Under the pieces are notes generated by a model. That model had not been told where the DNA came from and searched no databases. It saw only the letters and a program-made list of their open reading frames with translations. Both the position numbers and the translations under genes were made by a program. Of a DNA stretch of 8,626 bases, positions 1 to 6,858 are shown piece by piece (the first letter of the stretch is position 1; every line of letters starts with the position of its first letter). Origin of the DNA: Atlantibacter sp032075065 (GTDB lineage Bacteria > Pseudomonadota > Gammaproteobacteria > Enterobacterales > Enterobacteriaceae); contig NZ_DAMAZC010000181.1 in assembly GCF_032075065.1 (NCBI RefSeq), positions 1 through 8,626 of the forward strand, given 5' to 3'.

Positions 1-28
1 TGGCATCAGCAATGATGAAGCGGTTCAT
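1..28 (-). CDS. hydN: HydN, electron-transfer ferredoxin-like protein (5' end only)
   Basis: Only the first nine codons and one base are present. They read MNRFIIADA from an ATG at 28-26, which matches the start of E. coli HydN as I remember it and closely resembles the start of HycB in this window (NRFVIADS). A good ribosome-binding site, GGAGA at 39-35, lies six bases upstream. HydN is a small protein predicted to bind 4Fe-4S clusters and linked to formate dehydrogenase H activity; in E. coli it is co-transcribed with hypF. The gene lies directly downstream of hycI on the same strand, with its own sigma-54-type promoter at 63-78. The identification rests on a short peptide plus context, so hypF following it outside the window is an inference. 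Confidence 0.8.
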
Positions 29-62
29 CAATTTCTCCGGTTAATAAGTAACGCTCACCCTA

Positions 63-78
63 AGCATTAACCGTGCCA
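63..78 (-). promoter_or_regulatory. Sigma-54 (-24/-12) promoter for hydN
   Basis: The minus strand reads TGGCACGGTTAATGCT, which has the GG and GC dinucleotides of a sigma-54 promoter separated by exactly ten bases, with a full TGGCAC at -24. Transcription would start near position 53, giving a leader of about 25 bases before the hydN ATG. The E. coli hydN-hypF operon is known to be sigma-54 and FhlA dependent, which supports the call. Confidence 0.85.
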
Positions 79-83
79 GGTTT

Positions 84-96
84 TAATCTATTGAAA
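84..96 (-). promoter_or_regulatory. IHF-like site upstream of the hydN promoter
   Basis: The minus strand reads TTTCAATAGATTA, matching the IHF consensus WATCAANNNNTTR at all but one constrained position. It lies in AT-rich DNA between the sigma-54 promoter and the FhlA-type palindrome, where a bend would bring activator and polymerase together. An almost identical element sits at the same place upstream of the hycA promoter (8066-8078). The consensus is degenerate, so the match alone is weak; the repeated position is the better argument. Confidence 0.5.
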
Positions 97-126
97 ATAC
101 TGGATTTTATAAGATGTTTTTGATGA

Positions 127-168
127 GGCGTCACTGTCATTGTCATTTGTGACACTGTCAGTGACGCC
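127..168. promoter_or_regulatory. FhlA-type upstream activating palindrome for hydN
   Basis: A 42-base, nearly perfect palindrome. The outer arms are GGCGTCACTG (127-136) and CAGTGACGCC (159-168), a perfect 10-base inverted repeat. Centred on the same point is TGTCA-TTTG-TGACA (141-154). Between them only two of the remaining symmetric pairs mismatch before the central spacer. TGTCA/TGACA motifs of this kind recur at the other two control regions in the window, where FhlA is known to act in E. coli. The centre lies about 95 bases upstream of the predicted hydN start, the usual distance for an enhancer of a sigma-54 promoter. It also begins about 35 bases after the hycI stop codon, so the hyc transcript could form a hairpin here, but no T-tract follows on either strand. 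Confidence 0.75.
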
Positions 169-202
169 CCGGGAGGGAAGAAAATAACGCTAAAACTCAG
201 TA

Positions 203-658
203 CTACAGCGCCGCAAAACCGCCGTTATCGCGCCAGTCGCCGAGACGCTGATAAACCGTCTCCACCGCCTGTTTCACCGCCTCGGTCATGGGATAGTAAA
301 ATCCCACGATATCCGGTTGTATGCCGACGAAGATCACCTCGCCGACGTCGGGCTTCAGCTGTTCCACCAGGTAATTGAGCGGCATATTATGGGTGGTCAT
401 CATAAACATCTCGGCAATATCGTCCGGGTCGATAATGCGGATCTCGCCGGGATTTAGCCCCATATCGGTGGCATCGACAATCATCAGCCGATCGGGCCGC
501 AGTTCGCGGATCGCCACAATATCGTTTTCCGGCGCGCTGCCGCCGTCAATGACCTGCCATGCCGCAGGCGGTGCCGAATGACAGCGTTCAGCCAGCAGCG
601 GACCGGCGCCGTCATCGCCCATCATGCTATTGCCCACGCACAGTAATACGTCAGTCAT
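203..658 (-). CDS. hycI: HycI, hydrogenase-3 large-subunit maturation endopeptidase
   Basis: HycI is the cytoplasmic protease that removes the C-terminal tail of the HycE precursor once nickel has been inserted. The 151-residue product shows the HyaD/HybD/HycI family features: a start of the form LLCVGNSMMGDDGAGP, with D16 in the GDD motif, D62 in VDATD and H90 in TTHNMPLNY. These correspond to the metal-sensing residues D16, D62 and H90 of the E. coli enzyme. The protein ends at GGFAAL, about five residues shorter than the E. coli protein as I recall it; the missing end is not part of the active site. It is the last gene of the operon. Its ATG at 658 lies inside the end of hycH (8-base overlap), so translation is probably coupled. 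The stop is TAG at 205-203. Its expected substrate, with an intact cleavage site, is encoded in the same operon. Confidence 0.96.
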   Translation of the reverse strand: MTDVLLCVGNSMMGDDGAGPLLAERCHSAPPAAWQVIDGGSAPENDIVAIRELRPDRLMIVDATDMGLNPGEIRIIDPDDIAEMFMMTTHNMPLNYLVEQLKPDVGEVIFVGIQPDIVGFYYPMTEAVKQAVETVYQRLGDWRDNGGFAAL

Positions 659-1061
659 ATTGCCTCCTCACCATGATGTATACCGCGCTTTCTTGCTGAA
701 TGGCCGCCAGCCAGCCAAGCATGGCGTGGCTCCACGCCTGTTGCTCATCGGTCTGCGCGGCCAGCGCGCTATCAAACGCGCGCGCCAGCATCGTCACATG
801 GCTGTGGTCGATGACAATTTCGCCATAGCGCGGCACGCCTTCCATTTTGCGCCGCGCTTCGCTACCGTCGGCGAGGGTGGCTATCCAGGCGCGATAGTCA
901 GTCAGATTGCAGGTCAGCGCCGCCGACAGGCAGTCAATCACGCCAAGATGATGGCCAATCGCCAGGCTGTAATAGATCACCTGTTGCGCTTTTGGGGGAG
1001 TCGCCTCGCTGTGGTCAATAAACTTACGGCTTAACACGCTGAACACCACCGACTCATTCAT
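651..1061 (-). CDS. hycH: HycH, hydrogenase-3 assembly protein
   Basis: HycH is a 136-residue soluble protein needed for maturation of hydrogenase-3 but not found in the final complex; it is thought to act on the HycE precursor. The sequence keeps recognisable HycH stretches such as FSVLSRKFID, YYSLAIGHHLGVIDCL, ARRKMEGVPRYGEIVID and the C-terminal VYIMVRRQYD, and has the E. coli length. It has no metal-binding cysteine cluster, signal peptide or membrane segment. The ATG at 1061-1059 shares one base with the hycG stop (TAATG), and the 3' end overlaps hycI by eight bases, which fits its place between the last structural subunit and the protease. The molecular mechanism of the family is poorly defined. 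Confidence 0.95.
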   Translation of the reverse strand: MNESVVFSVLSRKFIDHSEATPPKAQQVIYYSLAIGHHLGVIDCLSAALTCNLTDYRAWIATLADGSEARRKMEGVPRYGEIVIDHSHVTMLARAFDSALAAQTDEQQAWSHAMLGWLAAIQQESAVYIMVRRQYD

Positions 1062-1825
1062 TACACCCGCTCCTGTTCCACGACGCTATGCAGGCTGGTG
1101 ACGATTTCGTTAAGGCGCGGATCGTTTTCCTGCTCCAGCCAGCGCAGTACATGGTCGTCGCCCTGCACCAGATGGCGCATGTAGTCATTTGCGATCTGAC
1201 GTCCATAGCGATAGCCCGCCAGGCGGCGAGCGGTCCGCTCAACGCGCACGCGCAGCGGTTGCACCATCTCTGGATGGAGGATTTCCGCAGGCGCGGCATC
1301 CAGTTCGCCCGGCTCGCGCGCATGGATTTTTTGCTCCAGCAGGCCCAGCGCCAGCGCGAAGCCGTACAGCGTCGAGGCGGGCGTCGGCGGGCAACCGGGG
1401 ATATACACGTCAACCGGGACAATTTTATCGGTACCGCCCCAGACGCAGTAGAGATCGTGGAAAATCCCGCCGGTATTGCCGCAGGCGCCGTAGGAGATAC
1501 AAATCTTCGGGTCCGGCGACGATTCCCAGGCGCGCAGGGCAGGGGAGCGCATGGCGCGGGTCACCGCGCCGGTAAACAGTAAAATGTCGGCATGACGCGG
1601 TGACGGCACCACTTTGATGCCGAAGCGTTCCGCATCAAACAGCGGCGACAGCGTCGCGAAAATTTCAATTTCGCAGCCGTTACAGCCGCCGCAGTCGACC
1701 CGATAAACATAGGCCGAACGTTTAATTTTCTTTAACAGTGCGGTTTTCATGGCCGCAATGGATTCATCCACCGTCATCGGCACCGGTATGCCCTGAGCGT
1801 CGCGCGGGCCTAAAAGCTGGCTCAT
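1061..1825 (-). CDS. hycG: HycG, hydrogenase-3 small subunit (NuoB-like)
   Basis: HycG is the small electron-transfer subunit that pairs with HycE and carries the 4Fe-4S cluster closest to the [NiFe] site, equivalent to cluster N2 of NuoB in complex I. The 254-residue sequence shows VDCGGCNGCEIE with C45, C48 and C51, then SYGACGN with C115 and YIPGCPPTP with C145. By comparison with other group 4 hydrogenases, C48, C51, C115 and C145 are the likely cluster ligands and C45 is an extra cysteine. There is no Tat signal, as expected for a cytoplasm-facing enzyme. The C-terminal third is rich in Arg and Glu and extends beyond the core fold, as in E. coli HycG (about 255 residues). The ATG overlaps the hycF stop by one base (TAATG) and the stop overlaps hycH in the same way. 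Confidence 0.97.
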   Translation of the reverse strand: MSQLLGPRDAQGIPVPMTVDESIAAMKTALLKKIKRSAYVYRVDCGGCNGCEIEIFATLSPLFDAERFGIKVVPSPRHADILLFTGAVTRAMRSPALRAWESSPDPKICISYGACGNTGGIFHDLYCVWGGTDKIVPVDVYIPGCPPTPASTLYGFALALGLLEQKIHAREPGELDAAPAEILHPEMVQPLRVRVERTARRLAGYRYGRQIANDYMRHLVQGDDHVLRWLEQENDPRLNEIVTSLHSVVEQERV

Positions 1826-2367
1826 TACACCGCCTCCTTCATCTCACGGGTAAAGTCGATAAGTTCAGACGGAGCCAGGCCCTGCTGGCGTTTACAGTCC
1901 GGGCAGGTTTCGAAACTCTCCCGGTGTTGCTCAGCGCGGCTATCGCCGTTATGGGCTAACAGTGCGATAGCGTAATCAATCTCTTTTTGCACCGCGTAAG
2001 GCGTACCGCATACCCGGCAGTGGCAGTAATCGAACCGCGCCTGCTGCAAAAAATCCGCTTTATGCCACACCGCCAGCTCGTACTCACGCGTCAGCGCGAT
2101 AGCCGCCGTGGGGCAGACTTCCTCGCAGCGCCCGCAGAAAATGCAGCGCCCGAGATCGAACTGCCAGGCCAGTTGCTGCTTAACCTGATCGATCCCGACC
2201 GTTAAGGCGTTTGACGGGCAGGCGTTAACGCAGGCGGCGCAGCCAATACACTGCTGCGGATTATGCTGCGGCTTGCCGCGGTAATTTTTATCCACGTCAT
2301 ACGGCTGTAGCGGCCAGGTTGACGTCGCCACGCCGCCTTTGAGGGCTTTTTTGATAAAAGTAAACAT
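1825..2367 (-). CDS. hycF: HycF, 2x[4Fe-4S] ferredoxin-like subunit (NuoI-like)
   Basis: HycF is an iron-sulfur subunit of the formate hydrogenlyase peripheral arm, related to NuoI, which links HycB to HycG. The 180-residue product has two complete CxxCxxCxxxCP motifs: C40, C43, C46, C50 and C75, C78, C81, C85. After these comes a second cysteine-rich part, CHCRVC (C115, C117, C120) and CPDC (C155, C158), a pattern that could bind a further metal ion. No function for that part can be read from the sequence. The start ATG at 2367 is preceded by GGGGAG and lies 12 bases after the hycE stop (TAG). The stop TAA overlaps the hycG ATG by one base. Length equals that of E. coli HycF as I recall it. 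Confidence 0.96.
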   Translation of the reverse strand: MFTFIKKALKGGVATSTWPLQPYDVDKNYRGKPQHNPQQCIGCAACVNACPSNALTVGIDQVKQQLAWQFDLGRCIFCGRCEEVCPTAAIALTREYELAVWHKADFLQQARFDYCHCRVCGTPYAVQKEIDYAIALLAHNGDSRAEQHRESFETCPDCKRQQGLAPSELIDFTREMKEAV

Positions 2368-2379
2368 ACTCTCCCCGGA

Positions 2380-4089
2380 CTATTTCAGCGGTGAATTGAC
2401 GCGCTCGATGCTGTAGCGCTCAAGCTCTTTGTACGGCACCACCTGGCTTTTCTTCTTACGCACATCCACCACCGTCATGCGGTCAGTGCAGGAGTAGCAA
2501 GGATCGAGGCTGCCGATGATCAGCGGGGCGTCAGACACAGTATTCCCGCGCAGCATGTAGCGCAGGGTCGGCCAGTTGGCGTAGGTCGCCGCCCGGCAGC
2601 GCCAGCGGTAGAGCTTCTGGTTATCGCCGGTCATGCTCCAGTGGATATCGTCGCCGCGCGGCGCTTCTGAAAAACCCAGCGCAAAGCGGTGCGGAATATA
2701 AGTAAACCCTTCCACCGCCAGCGGCCCGCCCGGCAGGTTATCAAGGCCAAAATCGATCATATTCAGCGCGGTGAAGACTTCGTTGATACGCACTTTCAGG
2801 CGCGACAGCACGTCGCAGCCGTTCAGGCTATGCACTTCCATCGGCAACAGGCCATAGCCGACAAACGGATGGTCGGCGCGGGTATCGCGGGCGTGGCCGC
2901 TGGCGCGCACCATCGGGCCGACGTTGCTGAAGTCGCGGGCGATTTGCGGATCGAGACGGCCAATGCCGACAGTACGCTGTTCGATGTTCGGCGTGCTCAG
3001 CAGAATATCCACCAGATCCTGCACGTCGCGGCGCATTTGCTGCGCAAGCTGGCGGGTCTGGATCATGTCGTCTTTCAGCAAGTCGCGACGAATGCCGCCG
3101 ATCAGGTTCAGGCCGTAGGTTTTCCGCGCGCCGGTGAGGATCTCGGCCATTTTCATTGAGGCTTCGCGCACTTTGAAAAATTGCATAAAGCCGGAGTCGA
3201 AACCGACGAAGTGGCAGGCAAGGCCAAGATTAAGCAGATGGCTGTGCAGGCGTTCCACTTCGAGCAAGATCGCGCGGATCATTTGCGCGCGCTCCGGCAC
3301 CACGATGCCCATCGCATTCTCTACCGAGGTGGTGTAGGCGGTACTGTGGGCGAAGCCGCAGATCCCACATACCCGATCGGACAGAAAAGTGACTTCGTTA
3401 TAACCCATGCGGGTTTCCGCCAGCTTTTCCATACCGCGATGGACGTAGAACAGGCGGTAATCGGCGTCGATAATATTCTCGCCATCGACAAACAGACGGA
3501 AGTGGCCCGGCTCGTCCGAGGTGACGTGCAGCGGGCCAATGGGCACCACATTGTTTTTCTTGTTACCCAGCTCGTTGATGAACTCATAGGTTTCGCTGTC
3601 GGTGGTCGGTGCCGGACGCTGGCGGTAATCCATGCTGTCTTTACGCAGCGGATAGAGATCGTCGGGCCAGTCATCCGGCAGCACCAGACGGCGCTCGTCG
3701 GGCAAACCTACCGCAATCAAACCATACATATCGCGCACTTCGCGCTCGCCCCACACCGCGGCAGGCACGCGCGGCGTGACGGACGGGAATTCCGGCCGAT
3801 CGGGATCGACTTCCACCCGCACCGTGATCCAGCATTTAGTGCCTTGCTCCATCGACAGCACGTAATACACCGCGAAATTGCCGCACAGTTTCCGCTCATC
3901 GTTGCCGAACAGCACCGACAGCCAGCCGCCCTGTTGGTAATACAAGTACTCCACGACTTCCGGCAAATAATTCAGTTTGACGGTGAGGGTAATCTGGTCG
4001 CGGGTTTGCCAGGCCTCATCAAGCACCACCCCAGGAAACGCCTGGTGCAGCGCGGCAAGATAGTGTTGACCCACTTTTTCTTCAGACAT
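2380..4089 (-). CDS. hycE: HycE, hydrogenase-3 large [NiFe] subunit (precursor)
   Basis: HycE is the catalytic subunit that reduces protons to H2 in formate hydrogenlyase. Residues 1 to about 170 form a NuoC-like (30 kDa) domain and the remainder a NuoD-like (49 kDa)/hydrogenase domain. The nickel-binding motifs are both intact: RVCGICGFAHS with C241 and C244, and DPCYSCTDR with C531 and C534. After R537 comes a 32-residue tail beginning MTVVDVRKKK, the part removed by HycI. I chose the ATG at 4089 (MSEEK), which gives 569 residues like the E. coli protein. A GTG at 4107 overlapping the hycD stop and an ATG at 4092 are also in frame, but MSEEK fits family length; an AAGAGA stretch a few bases upstream is a weak ribosome-binding site. 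The gap to hycD is 14 bases, so coupling from hycD is likely. Confidence 0.97.
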   Translation of the reverse strand: MSEEKVGQHYLAALHQAFPGVVLDEAWQTRDQITLTVKLNYLPEVVEYLYYQQGGWLSVLFGNDERKLCGNFAVYYVLSMEQGTKCWITVRVEVDPDRPEFPSVTPRVPAAVWGEREVRDMYGLIAVGLPDERRLVLPDDWPDDLYPLRKDSMDYRQRPAPTTDSETYEFINELGNKKNNVVPIGPLHVTSDEPGHFRLFVDGENIIDADYRLFYVHRGMEKLAETRMGYNEVTFLSDRVCGICGFAHSTAYTTSVENAMGIVVPERAQMIRAILLEVERLHSHLLNLGLACHFVGFDSGFMQFFKVREASMKMAEILTGARKTYGLNLIGGIRRDLLKDDMIQTRQLAQQMRRDVQDLVDILLSTPNIEQRTVGIGRLDPQIARDFSNVGPMVRASGHARDTRADHPFVGYGLLPMEVHSLNGCDVLSRLKVRINEVFTALNMIDFGLDNLPGGPLAVEGFTYIPHRFALGFSEAPRGDDIHWSMTGDNQKLYRWRCRAATYANWPTLRYMLRGNTVSDAPLIIGSLDPCYSCTDRMTVVDVRKKKSQVVPYKELERYSIERVNSPLK

Positions 4090-4103
4090 CATAAATTCTC
4101 TTA

Positions 4104-5030
4104 TCACGCCGCCAGCAAGGAGACGAAGGCTAAAAAGGCAAAGCCGAAACCGGCCCAGGTAATACGGGACGTCTCAACAAAACGCAGACGCGCCATGCTG
4201 TTTTCCGCCAGGGCGATCAGCAGCACCGCCGCCACCAGCTTGATCACCGCTATCAGCACGGCGACGATCAGCCCCGGCCAGGAGAACGCGCTCATCTGGC
4301 CCCAGGGGATGAACACGCCAAGGAACATTTGCAGCACCACCAGCTGTTTCAGGCTGATGCCCCACTTCAGCAGGGCAAAACCGCTGCCGCTGTATTCGCT
4401 AAGCGGCCCTTCCTGCAACTCTTGTTCCGCTTCGGCCAGATCGAACGGCAGTTTGCCCATTTCAATGAAGGTGGCGAACGCGCAGGCCAGCAGCGCCAGG
4501 CCGAGCGGCAGGGTAGCGTGCACGGGCCAGTGGTAGATCGTCAGGGTGATGCTGCTGATATGGGTAGCGCCTGCCACCTGCGCCGCCACCCACAGGCCGA
4601 GCAGCAAAATCGGCTCAACCAGCACGCCGAGCATCGCCTCACGGCTGGCGCCGATGCCGGTAAACGGGCTGCCGGTATCCAGCCCGGCAATAGCGAAAAA
4701 GAAACGGGCAATGGCGAACAGATAGATCAGCGTGATCAGATCGCCCAGCTCAGACAGCGGCGAATACAGCGTCACTACCGGCAGCGCGCAGGCGATGGTC
4801 AGCATCACGCCCACCATCACCAGCGGCATCATGCGGAATACCCAGCCGGAGGCGGCGGGCGCAACGCTCTGGCGGCTGAGTAATTTCACCAGATCCCGGT
4901 ATTCCTGCAGTATTCCGGGGCCGCGACGATTATGCAGCCGGGCGCGGGCTGCCCGGGTAATGCCAGACAACAGCGGCGCAACGGCAAACAGCACCAGCAT
5001 CTGGATGACGGGCAAAAGCAGATTGGTCAT
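4104..5030 (-). CDS. hycD: HycD, membrane anchor subunit (NuoH-like)
   Basis: HycD is the integral inner-membrane subunit that connects the hydrogenase arm to HycC, homologous to NuoH of complex I. The 308-residue product is strongly hydrophobic with about eight membrane spans, roughly at 5-25, 66-85, 98-118, 131-152, 170-190, 228-242, 254-276 and 290-307. The family signature is present: RRGPGILQEYRDLVKL near 35-50 and, around 188-208, FIEMGKLPFDLAEAEQEL followed by QEGP, the acidic loop that contacts the peripheral arm. The ATG at 5030 is one base beyond the hycC stop (TGATATG), with GGGAG just upstream inside hycC. The TGA stop overlaps an unused GTG of the hycE frame. Length is that of the E. 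coli protein to within a residue. Confidence 0.96.
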   Translation of the reverse strand: MTNLLLPVIQMLVLFAVAPLLSGITRAARARLHNRRGPGILQEYRDLVKLLSRQSVAPAASGWVFRMMPLVMVGVMLTIACALPVVTLYSPLSELGDLITLIYLFAIARFFFAIAGLDTGSPFTGIGASREAMLGVLVEPILLLGLWVAAQVAGATHISSITLTIYHWPVHATLPLGLALLACAFATFIEMGKLPFDLAEAEQELQEGPLSEYSGSGFALLKWGISLKQLVVLQMFLGVFIPWGQMSAFSWPGLIVAVLIAVIKLVAAVLLIALAENSMARLRFVETSRITWAGFGFAFLAFVSLLAA

Positions 5031-5031
5031 A

Positions 5032-6858
5032 TCAGGCTCCCTGAGAAATCACGACAACCAGCAGAACCGCCAGTTCGATAAACGCCATCCGACGGAATAC
5101 CTCACCGGTCCGTTCACCGTGCCAGCCGGGGACCAGCGCTACCGGGTTGAGACGCTTGCGCAACGCCAGTACCGGCGCGAACGCCGCTTTTAGCGGATGG
5201 GCGAAACCGTGGGCGGTAATCACCATTTCCGGTTCATGCTGGTAACCACACACCCAGGCCGAACCGCGGGTACGGTTTTCCAGCCGATCGCCCTTAAACA
5301 GCGCCATCATCGCCAGCGGCAACAGCAGCGTCGCGATCAGCAGCAGGGTGATCATCGGTTGAGAAACTTCCGTACCCGGCGTCGCCAGCGGCAGCGGCAC
5401 GGCATGACTCAGCAGCGGCAGCAGCCACGGCGCGCCAACACCGCCCGCCACGCAGCACAAGGCCAGAACGGCGACGCTCAGTTTCATCATTAATGGGACG
5501 CAGCAGGCATTTTGTGCGGCTGGGGTGCGCGGCGCGCCGAGGAAGGTAACGCCGTAGACTTTTGCCATACACATCACCGCCAGCGCGCCGGTAATCGCCA
5601 GGCCTACCGCCAGCAGCGGCCCCAGCAGGCGGGCGATGAACTGCGGCTGATTGCCAAGATGGAAGAAAGATTGATAAATCACCCACTCGCCGGCAAAGCC
5701 ATTGAGCGGCGGCAGCGCGGCCATCGCCATCAGGCCAACCAGCATCGCTACGGAAATCAGCGGCATACGCTTGCCGAGGCCGCCGAGTTTCTCAATATCG
5801 TGCTGCCCGGTACTGAACCACACCGCACCGGCGCCTAAAAACAGCGTGGTTTTGAACAGGCTGTGGTTGAACAGGTGGTAAAGCCCGCCCGTCAGGCCGA
5901 GCGCGACCAGCAGCGGCGCCTGGATGCTGATGCCGATTAACCCGACGCCGAGACCAAGCAGGATAATGCCGATATTTTCCAGCGAATGGTAAGCCAGCAG
6001 ACGATTGATGTTGTGCTCCATCAGCGCGTACAGCCCGCCGACGAAAGCGGTGATCGCGCCCAGCAGCGCCACCACAACGCCGCACCAAAGCGGCAATACA
6101 TTCAGTAATGAGAAGGTGAGCAGGCCGTAAACGCCGACTTTCAGCACCACGGCGGAAAACAGCGCCGCCGCCGGGCCGCTGGCCTGGGCATGCGCTGAAG
6201 GCACCCAGCCGTGTAGCGGAATAATACCTGCCAGCAAGCCGAACCCGATGACACCGGCTACCCAGATCGGGAGGCTCAGCGGTTGGTCAACCATCATTTG
6301 CGACATCAGGGTGATGTCCAGCGTGCCGTACTGCTTCCAGAGCAGCGCGCAAGCGACGGCCAACAGCAGCGTCCCGAGGCGGCCCAGCGCAAACCACAGT
6401 TTGCCGGACTGGGCGCAGCCGGTCAGGAACATCGCGCACAGCGCCATAATCTCGGTCATCAATACCAGCATGCCGAGGTTGGCGCTTACCACCGCCATCA
6501 GCGCCGCCGCCAGCAGCAGGTTCATTAACCATCCGTTGGCCTTAAGCGGGCGATGGCGATGAAGTGGAATGGCGAACAGGCTGATAAACAGGCCGGGCAG
6601 GCCAAGCGTGAGCAGCCACACGGCGTTGAGCGCGGAAAGCTGCGCCTGAAAATGGAGTGCCGCAACGGTGAACCGCAGCGCGGCATCGCCATGGGTTAAT
6701 GCCAGCGCGCCGGCCAGCGTTGCCAGCGCGCTGCCCAGCGCGCCGCCCAGACCGGCGATAACAGCGCTAAGCGATTTGTGAAAAGCCAGCAGCGCCGCGA
6801 TCAGGGCGCTGCCGCTGAATGCCCACAGCGCGCCGTTAATCAAATCAGAGTAATTCAT
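5032..6858 (-). CDS. hycC: HycC, antiporter-like membrane subunit (NuoL/MrpA-like)
   Basis: HycC is the large membrane subunit of formate hydrogenlyase, related to NuoL/M/N and Mrp antiporter subunits, and is the candidate for any ion movement coupled to H2 production. The 608-residue product is hydrophobic almost throughout, with about 14-16 membrane spans. The proton_antipo_M core is easy to see: HGWVPSAHAQASGPAAALFS near 216-235, then VVLKVGVYGLL with K240, LLAYHSLENIG near 287-297, and FNHSLFKTTLFL with K336. A conserved-type glutamate lies in an early helix (E136 in LMTEIMA), and E391 sits in LNGFAGEW. The ATG at 6858 overlaps the hycB stop (ATGA), with GAGGGAG upstream in the end of hycB. 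Whether the complex pumps ions is not decided by sequence. Confidence 0.96.
   Translation of the reverse strand: MNYSDLINGALWAFSGSALIAALLAFHKSLSAVIAGLGGALGSALATLAGALALTHGDAALRFTVAALHFQAQLSALNAVWLLTLGLPGLFISLFAIPLHRHRPLKANGWLMNLLLAAALMAVVSANLGMLVLMTEIMALCAMFLTGCAQSGKLWFALGRLGTLLLAVACALLWKQYGTLDITLMSQMMVDQPLSLPIWVAGVIGFGLLAGIIPLHGWVPSAHAQASGPAAALFSAVVLKVGVYGLLTFSLLNVLPLWCGVVVALLGAITAFVGGLYALMEHNINRLLAYHSLENIGIILLGLGVGLIGISIQAPLLVALGLTGGLYHLFNHSLFKTTLFLGAGAVWFSTGQHDIEKLGGLGKRMPLISVAMLVGLMAMAALPPLNGFAGEWVIYQSFFHLGNQPQFIARLLGPLLAVGLAITGALAVMCMAKVYGVTFLGAPRTPAAQNACCVPLMMKLSVAVLALCCVAGGVGAPWLLPLLSHAVPLPLATPGTEVSQPMITLLLIATLLLPLAMMALFKGDRLENRTRGSAWVCGYQHEPEMVITAHGFAHPLKAAFAPVLALRKRLNPVALVPGWHGERTGEVFRRMAFIELAVLLVVVISQGA

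Noticed and set aside
1..70. Short plus-strand frame at the left edge (2-70)
   Set aside because: It has no start in the window and no recognisable sequence; the opposite strand gives the hydN N terminus with a proper ribosome-binding site and promoter.
127..168. Intrinsic terminator after hycI
   Set aside because: The hairpin is strong, but in the hyc direction it is followed by an A-rich rather than T-rich stretch, and in the other direction also by no T-tract.
3181..4536. Long plus-strand open frame (451 codons) opposite hycE and hycD
   Set aside because: It runs antisense to two well-conserved genes, has no ribosome-binding site or family motif, and its His/Gln/Arg-rich composition is what the complement of these GC-rich genes gives.
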